From Talpa occidentalis (lineage: Eukaryota; Chordata; Mammalia; Eulipotyphla; Talpidae), in assembly GCF_014898055.3 (NCBI RefSeq), contig NW_023601322.1, positions 72,134,740 to 72,198,739 on the forward strand: a stretch of 64,000 bases of DNA, given 5' to 3'. The notes beneath the pieces are model-generated. The model saw only the letters and a list, made by a program, of their open reading frames with translations. It was not told where the DNA came from and made no database searches. The position numbers were made by a program, and so were the translations under genes. This document shows, piece by piece, positions 8,081-20,537 of this stretch (within the stretch, counting starts at the first letter, position 1; each line of letters begins with the position of its first letter).

Positions 8081-11000
8081 TTCAGCCCCACCACTCCTCA
8101 GCTTTGAGAAGCGGGAAAGCTCAAGCTCACAACCAAGAAAGCTCCCATTTAAAAGACCTCCACACGCCACGCTTTTTTCTTTTCACTGGCCTCGGACTGT
8201 ATCACGTCGGGAGAGGGAAAGTTAAAACAAATGAACTTGGAAGCAGCTGGGGAGGAACAGAGTGACTCAGGAGTGTCATAGCCCAGGCGGGGTCATTTCC
8301 TACCAAGTTGTGGGCAAAGTCAAAGCTGGTTGCATCTTTGGGCTGCCCAGGGTAAAGGAGAGGGGGTGCGCGATGGCAGAGGATTACTGCCAAGGAGGCA
8401 CTTTCTCCCTTTATTTGCCACAACTCTGGGGAGTCACAATTGCAGATGCATAAAACTAGGAAAATGGCTCCCACACATGTGCTCCCACACATGTGCTCCC
8501 TCTTGCCAGGCTGCAGGAACAGCATCAGCTTAGCCGACGCTCAGGCGCTCACCTGGTGGCCTTTGAAAGCTGTTCTATGAGCTGTTGCAGGTGAGTGGAG
8601 AGTAAAGAATCCCAGAGTGTCTGTCCTCCTTAGACGATATTTTCTTGACCGTGCAGCTCTCAGCAACACGAGCACGACACGGCTGCTTACCTGCCAGGTC
8701 CCCCCACCTCTCTAAAGGCTGCTGCATGGCCTGCTTCTAAGATACCCGAGGGTGACAAAAAGAAGTCCAGCTGACGGAATTCCTCTGGAGAGCCTTGAAC
8801 GGGGGGCCAGGCGGCGCGCAGAGGAAGGGGCCCACGGTGCCAGGTGTGTTTAAAGTTCACCTTGCCTGTGGTCCCCACGGCTGCAGCGAAGGGCAGCATC
8901 GCGGGAAGGCATCCAGCCAGGAGTGGATTTCTGTCAGAGCCGCTGCAAACAAAAGGGCAGTGATGGGAGGGAGGCTGCTTTTGAGCTGGGGTAAATAACC
9001 AGCCGACCAGGGTTGTTTTTTTTTTCCGTCCTCTCTTCATGTTCACGGGCCGGAGGACTGCAAATTTACTGACTTCTCTCACATTCCTCCTTCTCCATAA
9101 AAATGTGGGTCCTGGCTGAGGACGACTGCTCTCCCGCCTTAGCTGGCCAGCCGACGAGATCACAGTGAGCTGCCCGGCGGTTCCTGAAAGCCCAGGCCTG
9201 GCGCAATGAGAAGGTTCTGACCAGGGGCCGTTTCTCCCACGGAACCGCCCCAAAGGCAGTCGGCACCCAGGAGGGAACACGCCCAAGAAATTCTATGTTA
9301 AATGATGAGGTGAGCTGAAAAAACCCAACTAAATCATCCCCAGTCCAGCACTCACATGAGCCCCTGCGCTAAGAAAATAACTTCTCAGGACTCAGGCCTC
9401 AGCAGCCATTTGGCCAAATACCAGCATTCCTCGCCATTCTTTCAGCAACCAGGCGGCAGGACACTCTGGCCTTTGATGAGCCAAGAGACAGGAACCTAAA
9501 AACAGGCCCCCTTGGCTTTCACTGCCAACCCTCTCTGACACACCGGCGGGGAGGTGTTGGAGTTATACGTCATCACCCAGACGGAGACAGCCTGACCTGT
9601 CTTGGCAAAATGCGGACCGTGAGAGCGGACAGCCATGTGTCCGAGCTGCGCCAAGCACGGATGCCCGCCTGGCCCTCAGACACTGTGTTTAAAGCTCATG
9701 CACGCTGTGGGCGGGTGGGGTCAGGAGTGACGCAGCCTTTGTGTATAAAACTACCCTGGAATGAAAAAACAGTGTGTCTCCGACCGGGCCAAGGGCCGAT
9801 CCATGGGCCAACAGCGGCTGGGACTCTCAGCTCCCCCTCAGCAGAGCTCAACGTGGGGGTGGGGAAGTCATGGTTCCAGCTCTCTCCCCAAAATAAGAAT
9901 GAGCGCGGCCTTGCCATACAGTCTTCTATCCCCAGTGCCACTGAGCCACGGGGAACATTTTCAAAGCCAGACCAAATCCACTCCTAAGGCCTTATCTGTC
10001 CAAGTCCTGGAGACATCTGGCCCTCTAGCTGTAGTTCTCCCCAGATGTTCACAACTGCGATCTCCGCACTGCCTTGCACCAAAATAGCCACCAAACTAGA
10101 GCCCCACTTTGCTAGAGGCGGCTTTACAGAGCTATTTGTAGGACAGAACCCAAGTTTCCAATTTGGGGGCCCAGGAATCCCCTTCCCCAGAACAGAATCA
10201 TCCAGTGATGTTATACTGGAGACAGTTTGTCATACAATGAAAGCTCTGTGACTTCCCACAAGGAGACGGCATTGCCCTCCCTTTCACACTGAAGCTCCAC
10301 ACCCTTCCTTCTGACCTCTGAAGTCCCCTGTGCTGCCATCCACACCCTGGGAACTCCCGCATGAAGAAGAGAAAGCAAGCCCTGGGCAGAGCTACTGTTT
10401 GTGTCAAAGATTAAGAAGTCAGACAGGCTGCCAGGTCAGCCCTTTGCTCCACTGTCTGCCAGGAGAAGAGAGGCCACACCAGGGGCACTTGGCCCCCATC
10501 TCCTAACGGTGGCCCTTACACGCCCCCAAAGCCCGTCCCAAGCACCTTACTACTACAGGAGGGTGCCGGGAGGGCTGCTTCTATGCTCAGCAACACCAGC
10601 AACCCTCTGCCATCAGGGCTGCCTAAGCAGAGGGTAGGGCAAAAGGTCAGTAGGCAGCATCCTGGCAGGTCCCTGGACCTCACATTCCCAGGAAGTCTGG
10701 CTCACGTGTGGCAACCTGGCCAGATGGGGACTGCAGGTCGGCCAGCCTGGGCGCCAGAAGGGAAGGCGCTGCCATACAGGTTAACAATCGCAGGGCTTGC
10801 AAGTCAGGCTGAGCAGGTCCCCCTGCAGGCTCCTCCCGGCGTCACCACCACTGGTGGCCAACAGGTGGCAGGAGAGCTTTGGGGAGCGCTCACCTGAGGG
10901 CCACGCTGGTCCTGTGGCAGCCAGCGAAGGCTGAGGTCTCCCTCAAACAAGAGGAAGGAAGAGACGCTGGGAAAAGAACAGCAGGAGAGGAACAAGCAGA

Positions 11001-11900
11001 AGGGGCGCCCCAGCAGAGGAGGAGCGAGGAGCTCTCCAGGCTAGAACCCCGCATCTTCCTGCCAGGACAGACCTCTCATGGTTTGGACCTGTACAGTGGG
11101 GATCTGAGACCCTCTGGACTTCCATCTCAGGGTGCAGGCCCCCCCAGGAGCCTGCTGTGCCCACCAAGGCCTGCGTGATCTGGCTGGTCTTCTGTCCCCA
11201 AGGCAGGTTTCTCCTGACTTGTAAAGAGCAAGCATCAGGAGCGGGAAGCGGAAGGGGCTGGTGGAGGAGAGCACGCCAGCCGAGACCTGGGGTCATGGCT
11301 GTGATCAACACCTTTTCTTGACATCTTACTACAGAACAGTGATTTAAAAAAAAAAAAAAAAATATGTTTTTTTTGAGAACCGGAATGGTAACACAGCAAT
11401 TTTGCCTCTTTATAACTAACATTTCCTACCAGCAAATTCCAAAGCTAACAGAGGGAACCCCTTCAGCAATGCCACGACACGGTATTATGTATGGCCTCAC
11501 ACGTTACAGACAGTGAAAGGAATCCATCAGGTTTAATTGGTTCTGCTCTGGTCTCAACTGAGGGCTCTAGAAGCCTCCCATATACTTTACAATTTTAAGT
11601 TTGAGAACCCTAAACTAATGATGTGAAACTAATGTAGTGTAACACCAAGTGCCCTCTCTGCCAGTAGGAAATCATTTTTGCAGTGCTTCTAAAAACCAAA
11701 CCAAACCAAACAAATAAATCAAATGATTTTACAATGTGGAAAAGCCGTGAGCAGGCTGGGCTAGAGCTCTGTTTGGGGGAAGCAGGCGGTTTGAGCAGCT
11801 CGACGCGTCGCAGCCACCGGCCGGGAGCAGCTCGCGGTGCCTGCAGCTGGGAGCAGCACTGGGGGCCTCTGGTCCAGCTCGCTTGGGAAAACAATCTGGG
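8081..11900. other. Single-copy non-coding DNA, locally CpG-rich
   Basis: No repeat family or exon recognised. CpG density is raised around 8.80-9.28 kb and 9.54-9.72 kb. The 199-codon minus-strand frame at 8687-9286 has no recognisable domain and is mirrored by plus-strand frames, so I do not call it a gene. A14-A17 runs occur near 11345-11362. A 14-bp unit (gctcccacacatgt) is tandemly doubled at 8467-8494. Confidence 0.5.
9709..9750 (+). promoter_or_regulatory. Candidate GC-box / CRE-like / TATA cluster
   Basis: Within 42 bp lie gggcggg (GC box, 9709-9715), tgacgcag (CRE-like half site, 9728-9735) and tataaaa (TATA box, 9744-9750), in promoter-like order on the plus strand and in a CpG-raised segment. 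No downstream exon or transcript is visible, and such clusters occur by chance. Low-confidence prediction. Confidence 0.2.
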
Positions 11901-14900
11901 CCACAAATTCAAAATGACAGTTTTAACAAATACGATTTCAGCTTTTATATTTGGATTTAGGAGGGGGATGATGGCCTTACCCAGGAATCACTATTAAATA
12001 ATAAGCTTATAACATATTTGCTGACGGCAATACAGACCCTGCTGCAAATTAACTTTAAAACGTGCTGCTGATACGACTCATATTTAGAAGGAAAACAAAG
12101 CTGACGACGGGGCACATTTAGGCGCAGGGCGAGCATGTAGAAATGTACACAAAGTTCATCGGTGCCTTGGCTACCTGAACGTCCAAGCGAGATTTTAAAA
12201 TTCAATTGGTTCTTGAAAGATTTAGAAGAAAACTTTTTTTCCCCCTGAACTGATGAGACTATCAATTTTTAAAAAGCATTTTAGACGGCTCAGGCTCTGA
12301 CAATTTCAGCTTCCCGGACATGTAGGCATTTTTGAATGCATTTATTTTATCATGAAATTGCAATATTTGTTAATGAAACAGAATTGGTTGCATCTGTCTG
12401 TTTACAGGTTTTTAATATCCACCAGTCATTTGACCAATGTAGAGAGCAAATAAATATTTTCTCCAGTCATTTTTTTAATTTTCCAGAAACAAGCACTCCT
12501 TTATTATCTGTGACCCGTTCGAATAAGAATTATTGTTAAGGAGTTGCAGGTTTTTATACCTGCTGCAGTGTTTAAGACCTCAAAGCACATTTCTCTGGAA
12601 CATTTTTGTTGAGCTTGAACACAGTCTTACCTGCCTATCTTCTGTTACTTGGGGTCAGGCAACATATCGCTTTGGAAAAGATAAACAGGCTCCCATAAAA
12701 GCGAGGAAATAAATAACTAATGAGGAGGCCTTATCCTAGCACGAGAAAATATTCATCTGTTTTGGAAAATGCCTACAAATAAAGGGGTGAGCGTGCCTGC
12801 TGCCCAAGTCCCTGACAGGCTTTCAGGGGAAAGTTCTACCCCAGACTGGGTTTGCATTTATTGAAGAAATTAAGGTGATGTAGGTCTACAAATCATTTCT
12901 TATTCACCCATGCGCCAGAAGCAAAGCGCCTATGAGGACGTTCTGTATGGGGGCCTTGGAGTTTCTGAGAGCAGGGGCACAAAGCGAAGACTGCGTGGCT
13001 GCTGTTTAGAAATGATTCCAGCTAATACCTGACCACGGCGAACTTTCCTGTCGTTCAGCACTTTAACATCGGAAGCATGTGACCGACTGCTCTTCCAGAT
13101 GCCCGTTATTAATTGCACGCTCTTTGATGTCTGAATGTTGATGGAATCTACAAAGGCATTACCGTAAGAAAATAATGCCTTCTGAAAAACTCCCGACTGG
13201 TAAACACCGCGTGCTCCCCCATTCTTTCTCTCGCCTTCAGTGGCCCTGTAAAAATACCCCCAAACCCTGCAATATTTTACCAAGAGTTTGGGGGGGGGGC
13301 GGGTATGAATTTCAAAACTTGTCTAAAATGTCTCCTTCACTGGAGGCGGGGGGGGGGGTGCCGTATTTGTTCCTTCAAGAAGCATCTATGTAATTAAAAA
13401 CAAAAAATTTCTGAAATGCTTATGGTTCAGGAATTTGCACGAACAGAACTATAAAGAAAGAAAAAAAAGACAGGGGTGGGGGGGGGGGGACAGGAAAACA
13501 AAGGTTAAGCAGTTCCACTGGACAAGTGAACAGAGCTAACCTCATTTCAAATACCTACACTGCACTGATGTTTATTTTCTCCCAAGAGACAACTTTATTT
13601 TTTTAAAGGCTTATCATGAGGGAAATCGCTGACTATAGGTAAATTTCTTTTCTCAGGCGGAACTCAAATAGAGAGAGAGATTGTTATAACATGGTTTCTT
13701 GTGTGCAATTTCAAAACAAATAGACTTTTGTTTTTACAAACCATTTATTGGGGGGGATTTATTTGAAGAAAATTTTCCTTTGCAAAGAAAAATTTATAAA
13801 AAGCTACATGTGCAGATGACTTGACCCACTGCCTATCATAACATCTTTACACATCTCGGGGATTGAAGAGAGTGAAAGGGAGAGAGTCAAGAGGGCTGGA
13901 AGGGCGGCCCAGCGCTCTTTGCACGGATGGCTGCTTTCCTATGCAAAGCTCAGGGATACATCCATCCCAGAAATATTTGTTTATCATGAGAAAATATTTG
14001 AGCCACCAAATATTGAATTCTTTCACATTTTGGGGCTAGGTCTTTTTGCCATCTGGAATTAGGTATGCTAGTGAAGCTTGTATTTTCAAATATTAGATTT
14101 TCGCTCACTCTCCGAAAGTCTCTCAAGCACAGAAATGAACAATCTCGCTTTTCCAAAAATAGAATTGGAGTGAGAGACAACTGAAAGGGAGAATTTTTAA
14201 AGAAATCACTTCCAAAGAATGAAGCTGGGAAAAAAAAAAAAATAAAAGATCACACTGTGTATCTTTCTTGGAGTTAAACTAAATAACCTCCGACAGATCT
14301 ATGAAGAAACGGACGGGGTATTTGCTATTTGAAATGATGCACAATTAAAAGTAAAGTAAATATTTAAAACAATCTTCCTGCTGAAAAGAAAGAATTAGAA
14401 AATTAAACATTTACAGCCAGGAATCTTGGAATGTCGATTCTTCTCCTCCTACACAGCGCAGGGGTACAAAATAAATGTAGAGACGGAGTTTCCAACCCTT
14501 TAAAGATTCCCTCAGCAAAGGTGATCACGGGGTCTCTGTGCACGAGCCCCACGAATGTAACGACGTATTGGCCAAAGGTAAACCCTCGCTGCCTTCCCAG
14601 TAAATCCAAATGTGTACGAAATTAAAATGGAAACAAGGAACAGTCTAGTGTTAGTCCTTTCAAAATACTAATTTAATAACTCTCCAAGAAACAGAGTGTT
14701 TTAGGAAAGGCGACCCAGATGTCAGCATATAAACTCAAGCTATAAAGTGCCCTTCAAATATATTTCAATCATTTTTAAATATTTACATTTAATAAGGATA
14801 AGTTTTTATGGCAAGAGAGAGGTAATTACACTTATCATTCATGGAAAAATGTAGTTTTAATGGCTTGTATATTGATTTGCAAAAGGTGAAATAGTAACCT

Positions 14901-15400
14901 AAAATATGTCGTTGTCCTTTTTTTCCCCGTCTGTTCGGCAACTTGTTGCTTTTACAAAAGCGAAATATGACATGCCGTGCGTGCTGGTGTTAGGGCTGGG
15001 TAGGGGGAGAAGCCGTTGGCGGGGGAGTGGGAAGCACTCGCTCATACATTCTCCCCTCTTTTCTCCCTGTCTCCTGTCCTGCTAAACTGAAACCCCAAAT
15101 ATTTGTGCTTTGGGGGATAATTAGAAGAATCTTATCGGACTTTTACAGCCCTTCCTAATGAGGCTATTTATTTGGCAAACATTAGCCAGCAGAAGGATTA
15201 GCAACACCTTGATACTGGGCGCTATAGGAGCTGCTAGCCTCCTGCCTGCCATACACAAAAGCCTATCTTATCAGCACAACGGGCTTGGCGTGGGCAAGTC
15301 ACGGCTTCTGAAAATTCACCAGGGGTCAGCCTTCATTAGTCAGAAGTTTTGAGAACAGAGGCCTGGGCAAATTCACGTCTGGCCACTTTGAGGCCAGCAA
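11900..15400. other. Repeat-free AT-rich non-coding block, possible conserved regulatory DNA
   Basis: About 3.5 kb without a recognisable interspersed repeat, with many AT-rich homeobox/forkhead-like words (attaat, taaataaat, taattac) embedded in low-CpG unique sequence. This texture is typical of conserved non-coding clusters near developmental genes. Conservation itself cannot be seen from one sequence. Confidence 0.4.
13290..13489 (+). repeat. Three long G runs (G10, G11, G12)
   Basis: Homopolymer G tracts at 13290-13299, 13348-13358 and 13478-13489, each with further GGG nearby, all on the same strand within 200 bp. They can form G-quadruplexes and are prone to length error in assemblies. 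Confidence 0.9.
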
Positions 15401-18400
15401 CCCCGATGCAACTCGGGACCACGGGGTTGCTGGGAAGAGAGGGAGGGGCCGGAGGAGCCCATCATCTGGGTGGGTCTTGGGGGAAATACCACTGACATTC
15501 AGCATGCAGTCACCCCTGGGAAGGACCCGGGCCTCCAAGTCCCAGGGGCCTTCCCCTTCACAAGGAAATGGATACACTTCGGAGATCTCAGAGAGCAACA
15601 CAAAACAGGCTTTCTCTGCTTGTCTGTGCCAGCAGGGAGAAGGCGACTAAGGCAGCGGGTTACCTGTCCTGAAATGCTGTGCTCTGAGCCCTCTTTATTT
15701 TGAAGCTTTGACAGAATCTCAGAGAACAAGTATTAATTTGATTAAAAGTGATTTTAAAAGTGATTTAAGATGAATTCATACATAAAATACTCTCACCTCT
15801 GGCAGGAGGGCAAAGGGCTTTGCATGTCTGGACTGGGAAGTCCTGACACATTCTGGAACTGTAAGAAGGGCAGACTAGAGAAATAAACAAACCGCTCGGG
15901 CCAGCTTTGCAAAATCCACCAGCGTGGAATTCCCAGTCCAAGGCTTCTGACTTCATTTTGGGCAACCAGACTGGAGGGGACAACCTTGAGGCGAGATGAC
16001 AGGGGTTAGGTTTGCAAATGACCTAAGGTGGATAAATATTTGTAAAACACTTTGAGAGTTAATGAGCTACACAAGCACCCCGGCTACAGTAAAGGCCTCC
16101 ATTCCGTCACTTAGGAAATGTTTCAGGGGAGCTAACATTTGAAGCCCAAGCCTAAATGTGGCCTGAAGAAGCAGACCCCTGCGGGACCATGGCCAGGCTC
16201 TGGGTGGCAGAAGATTCCATAAAGAGCACTCTATCCTGAGTTGGCCCTGAGAGACAGACATTTTTGAGCTCCAATTTCTGCCCTAACCAAGCAGCCCCTT
16301 CTACGTCGGGAAGCCCACCTGTGGGTTCTCCCTTGGAATGCTAGGTGAGTCTTCCTTCCTGGCAAAGCCCCGGGACCCCCAGATAAGGATGAGAGGACAA
16401 GATGGCCAGTCTGGGAGGCGGTCACCCCTCCCCTGCAGAGCCCAGTGCTTGACAACATCCAATCCTTGGAAGGGAAGAGGACTGAGGCTGTCAGCTTAGC
16501 CTCACTCTCTTTGTCTAAGACAGGCACCCTAACCACAAAAACAACTCCTGCAATTGGCATGGCTTCCATTACCATAGCAACTGGTGCTTCTAGAAAGGCT
16601 CATGCATTGGTGTGGGACTCACGGCCAAATTACAATTTCCGCAGCTCAGTTTGCTCCTCACTCGTCCCCTACCCCTCCTCTGGGGCCTTCAGGAGCTTGG
16701 GGCCTAGGCAGCAGGACCCACACAGCAACACAGGCCACAGCTGCTGGATTCCGCCCCAGGAGTGACTGCACACCAGTGCCCCAAAAGCTGAGACAGGTGA
16801 GCCCCCAAAGGAGTCCACTGGGTTTCTATAGCAACGGAATATTTGTTGGACCGAGGTCTCCACGGGTGCAGGAGAAGGAGAAAAGGTGGTTTTCCATTCC
16901 TGTTATGGAAGCAGCTGGTTCGGTGAGCACTTGGGCCTCTCACATGGCCAGAGAAGGCCCAGCTGGGCTCTGCCCACGAGGGGCAGTGGACTTGGGATAC
17001 TCAGTCATTGACACTGGCAAGCTGGGGCAGAGAAAGGCACTGAGGGCCCCTTCTACTCAACACAGCCACGCTGATGGGAGGACAGTGAAGTGTACGTGTC
17101 CCCTGAAACCATGGATTCCGCCAGCCATACAACTGGATGCCAGAAGCCGTTAAACACCCACTTAGCTTGAGTGACTAGACATGCTAGTCTCTAAACTGCC
17201 CCCCAAAGGGATAAGGAGAAGTTGGGCACTCTGAGGCCCAGGTTCTGAACCACAGATGTGGGTGTTGGCGAGGACATGAAGAGCACTCAGTCTGAACCTT
17301 GGCTGCCGGGACATGTCTCTGGTGGCAGGGGTCTCTGGCTGGAGGAGACAGCTCTCTTTGACCGTGTAAGTTAGTAAGAACCCGCCATGAGGGCCTATTC
17401 CACAAACTCAGAGGGACTGGCGATGGGCTATTAGCGACAGCTCTTTTCATGTGGAATTACTTCTACTGGCACTGATTCACCATCATTTGAAAGCCTTAAC
17501 CCAAACGGACGGGTGTTTGCCCCAGCCCAGGGCTGGCTGGACTGAGGCAGCGGCCCCCATGTGCTAGCTATTACCACGTTGTTTGGTCCTGTCCCCCATC
17601 GGCATTTGTTGCTGAGCGCGGAGAAACTGCTGTCAGGAAATGTTCTTTTCTAAATTACATAATTAGGGTATTGGGGAGTGTAGTGAAGGCAGATTAGGGG
17701 CATCACTTGTTCTTACTGCAAGCTATGATTCAAAGCACATAAGTAAACACTTAAACTACGTGAATGGTTTAATATTGATTAAACAATGATCTCCGAGACT
17801 AAACTCTAAGCATGGTAGGTAGAAGGAGCTGGAAGGAGAAAAAACAAAGTGGGCTGAAGAGCGTGCATTGATTTATAGAAAAGTGTGGACTTTGACCTGA
17901 CGGATCAAAATCAGGATTTGGAATGATTACCTAAAATAAAGTCCTAGGGTCCCGCCCCTGCAAGCTGATGGTAGGGCTGGGGGTAAATGGTCAGGGTCGG
18001 GGGTCAAGTTCTTCCCTCACAAAGACCAGCTTCTCACCCACACCCACTTCCAGAAATAGACTCAGGCAAAGCGCCGGCTCAAATTGCGTTTCGTTTGTTT
18101 CTAACTACGGGCCACGGACTTCAACTTGATTAGAAAATTGTGCTGATGCTTCCTGTGAAGTGTATCCTGAACCTTTCAGAGGAATTTCAGAAGGGTTTTC
18201 TGCATACACCAGCTTCCTCCCAACGGCACCTCCCCCCCCCCCCCCCCCCCCCCCACCGCCGCCTGCCAACCAGTGCCACGGCCAGGCAGGTAGAGGGGCT
18301 GCCCAGCGTCCTCTGGGTGGGAAAGGCAGAATGTGGTCAGAGAACAGCTCTCTACTCCTTCCTGGGGGCCATTCATCCAGCTAGTCACAGGGTCTTGCCA

Positions 18401-18540
18401 TGTCTGGCCTCACCTGCCTGCAGACCTCAGCTACCATGCCATCTCCCTTCCTCTGGCCCATCTTGTGTTTGCACTCCCTTCCCCTCTACCTGAATTCAGA
18501 GCAGGAGACTGCAGCTGAGTGGGGTGCAGAATACCAACGA
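15401..18540. other. Single-copy non-coding DNA
   Basis: No repeat or exon recognised. The frame at 16584-17153 (189 codons) overlaps other frames on both strands and has no recognisable domain. The 17.6-17.8 kb part is AT-rich with homeobox/forkhead-like words (gtaaaca-like, attgattaaac). Confidence 0.45.
18232..18254 (+). repeat. C23 homopolymer
   Basis: Twenty-three consecutive C residues followed by a C-rich accgccgcc stretch. Long mononucleotide C tracts are unstable, and the true length may differ from the assembled one. Confidence 0.9.
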
Positions 18541-18554
18541 ATAGTAATACCACT

Positions 18555-18735
18555 AATAAACACGAATGAGTTTTTAGAAACTTACTCTGCACTAAGAATT
18601 TTAAGCTCATTGTTCAGCACACTGAATTGTCATGACAATTTGTGGTACATATTATTTTCTACCCACATTTCCTAGATGACAAAGCTGAGACTCAGTAGTG
18701 GCAATTTGCCCAAGATCATGCAGTAATTTCAAACT
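18555..18735 (-). mobile_element. MIR
   Basis: Reverse-complement MIR features: 'gacaaagctgagactcag' then 'ttgcccaagatcatgcagta'. Confidence 0.7.
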
Positions 18736-18744
18736 TTTTATTTA

Positions 18745-18960
18745 ACAAACATTGGCATGGCTCTTATTTGGGGCCAGGCACTAGTCTAAAAGTTGTATAA
18801 ATATCGATTAAATCTGCAATGTGCCCTGGAGTAATAGGCTATTACTATCATCACCGCTTTAAAATGACCCAACTGAGGGACAGAAAGGTTAGGTCATTTT
18901 CCCAGCATCACACACACTCAGACCAGGATTCTAAGGTAGGCAGTCTGAGCCCAAGTTCCT
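18745..18960 (-). mobile_element. MIR, second adjacent copy
   Basis: 'aactgagggacagaaaggtt' and 'cccagcatcacacacactca' match the reverse complement of the MIR 3' half. It is separate from the neighbouring MIR because the same consensus region recurs. Confidence 0.65.
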
Positions 18961-19064
18961 GAGCTTCCACAAGACTGAGGGCAGTCTTCAACAAAAGAAG
19001 GAAACAATCGGGTCCCCCAGACACAAAGCGCTCCTGGAAGAGGCAGTAGCCGGGGCACTGTGCT

Positions 19065-19145
19065 GATGCAGGGAGCACTGGACTGAGAATCTAGAAGCTT
19101 GAACCGGCCCAGCTCTGCTCTGTGGTGGCTGGTGAAATCCCTCCC
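19065..19145 (+). mobile_element. MIR 5' fragment
   Basis: 'gagcactggactgagaatct' followed by 'ccagctctgctctgtggt' matches the start of MIR. Confidence 0.5.
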
Positions 19146-20186
19146 GCTCTGGGTCGCACTTACTACCTGGAAGCTAAGGTCACTGGAGCCCAGGGAACCT
19201 CCATGGCCTCAAACTCAGCCTCTAGATGGGGTTCAGGTAAGTCTGTTGAGAAATCTCAGAGACGGGAGGTGAGGCTTGTAGCAGGGAGAAGGAAAGGCCT
19301 GCCCTGCCCCTTCCCAACCCTTCCTCACCTTCCCCTTGTGTCAAACCTGGAGGTATGCCTTACAGGGACATTCTAGTCACACTCTTTCCCTTTCATCTGC
19401 ACATATGCTGGTACTTCTCACTGAAGACAGAACCACCTCCCGTGATATTTTCATCTCTGCCAATGCTGAGGAGTCAGCAGATGCAGAGGGATATGGGGGG
19501 ATACAAAGTGAAAATCCTGCAAAGGTATGTTTCTTCTTGTTTATATGTTCAAAATCTGTCCAAAGAATAAATACATATCTAGCCCTCCGACGGGATGCCA
19601 CACTGCCATAAACAGCTGCAGGCTGTGCATGGAGATCCCACCAAGATGCCTTGGATAACGCCTTCCAGACCGAGGTGCCAGAGCCACAGCCTCCTGGCAC
19701 TAAGGCCAGGGTCCCTGTGTCCACGTTCCCTGTGGCCCCAGTGCTCTGCCGCCACTTCGCAGGCCTGGGCAGCCCCAGCAGATGGCTACGACGGGTAATC
19801 CTTACCGTTTGCAGATTCTATTTTGTGATTGCCTACCCGCTACCATTTATTAGAAATGCCCAAAAGCAATACCCATTGCACTTTTTCTGAATGTGCGTAA
19901 GGCAACGACAAGCAGTGAGGGCCGAGGCAGGCCCCACAATGCCACCTGCTTGTCCAGCTCTCACGCTGCCAGCGCACGTGCGGGCTGGAGCACCATGCTC
20001 GTCACAGCATGTGCTTTTGGTTGGTGACTTTGCTGCTTAAAATGGCCCCAGTCTAGTGCTGAAGGGCTAAGTGTAGGGAGGCTGTGATGTACCCGGCAGA
20101 GAAATACCGTGTGGAGAAGCTCCATTCAGTCTGAGTCAGGCTGCCACTGAGCGTGCGCGTAAGGGAAATGCACCCACTGACACGTC

Positions 20187-20537
20187 CAGCTGACCCTTGC
20201 ACCATGTGAGTTTCAACTCCAAGGATCCACATCCATGAGGAATTTCTTGTGAACGAACAACATGAGCTTTGTATTGATAAATACAGTTCAGCAGCATGAT
20301 GCATTTTCCTTACGCTTTTCTTAACGTTTCTTTCCCCTAACTTATTCTGTTATACACAATATACAACATACAAAATACATGCCCCTCCACTGTTCAGGTC
20401 ACGAGTAAGGCTTCCAGTCGACAGCAGGCTGTGAGTAGTTACGGTTTGAGAGAGTCAAAATTTATACGTGAATCTTCGACTATGTGTGTTGGGGGGAACC
20501 AGTGCCCCCTATCCCCATGTTGTTCAGGGATCAACTT
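20187..20537 (+). mobile_element. MER2 (Tigger-type Tc1/mariner non-autonomous DNA transposon)
   Basis: About 350 bp. The left end is cagctgacccttgcaccatg and the right end, reverse complemented, begins aagttgatccctgaacaaca, forming the expected imperfect terminal inverted repeats. Internal landmarks 'gtaaggcttccagtcgacag' and 'gagagtcaaaatttatacg' fit the family. Full length but diverged; no transposase is expected or present. Confidence 0.9.

Noticed and set aside
8467..8500. 14-bp tandem doubling (gctcccacacatgt)
   Set aside because: Only about two units; ordinary replication slippage.
8687..9286. 199-codon minus-strand open frame
   Set aside because: No recognisable domain, mirrored by other open frames on both strands in CpG-rich DNA, and no splice or promoter context.
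16584..17153. 189-codon plus-strand open frame
   Set aside because: Overlaps several other frames; composition and lack of motifs suggest chance.
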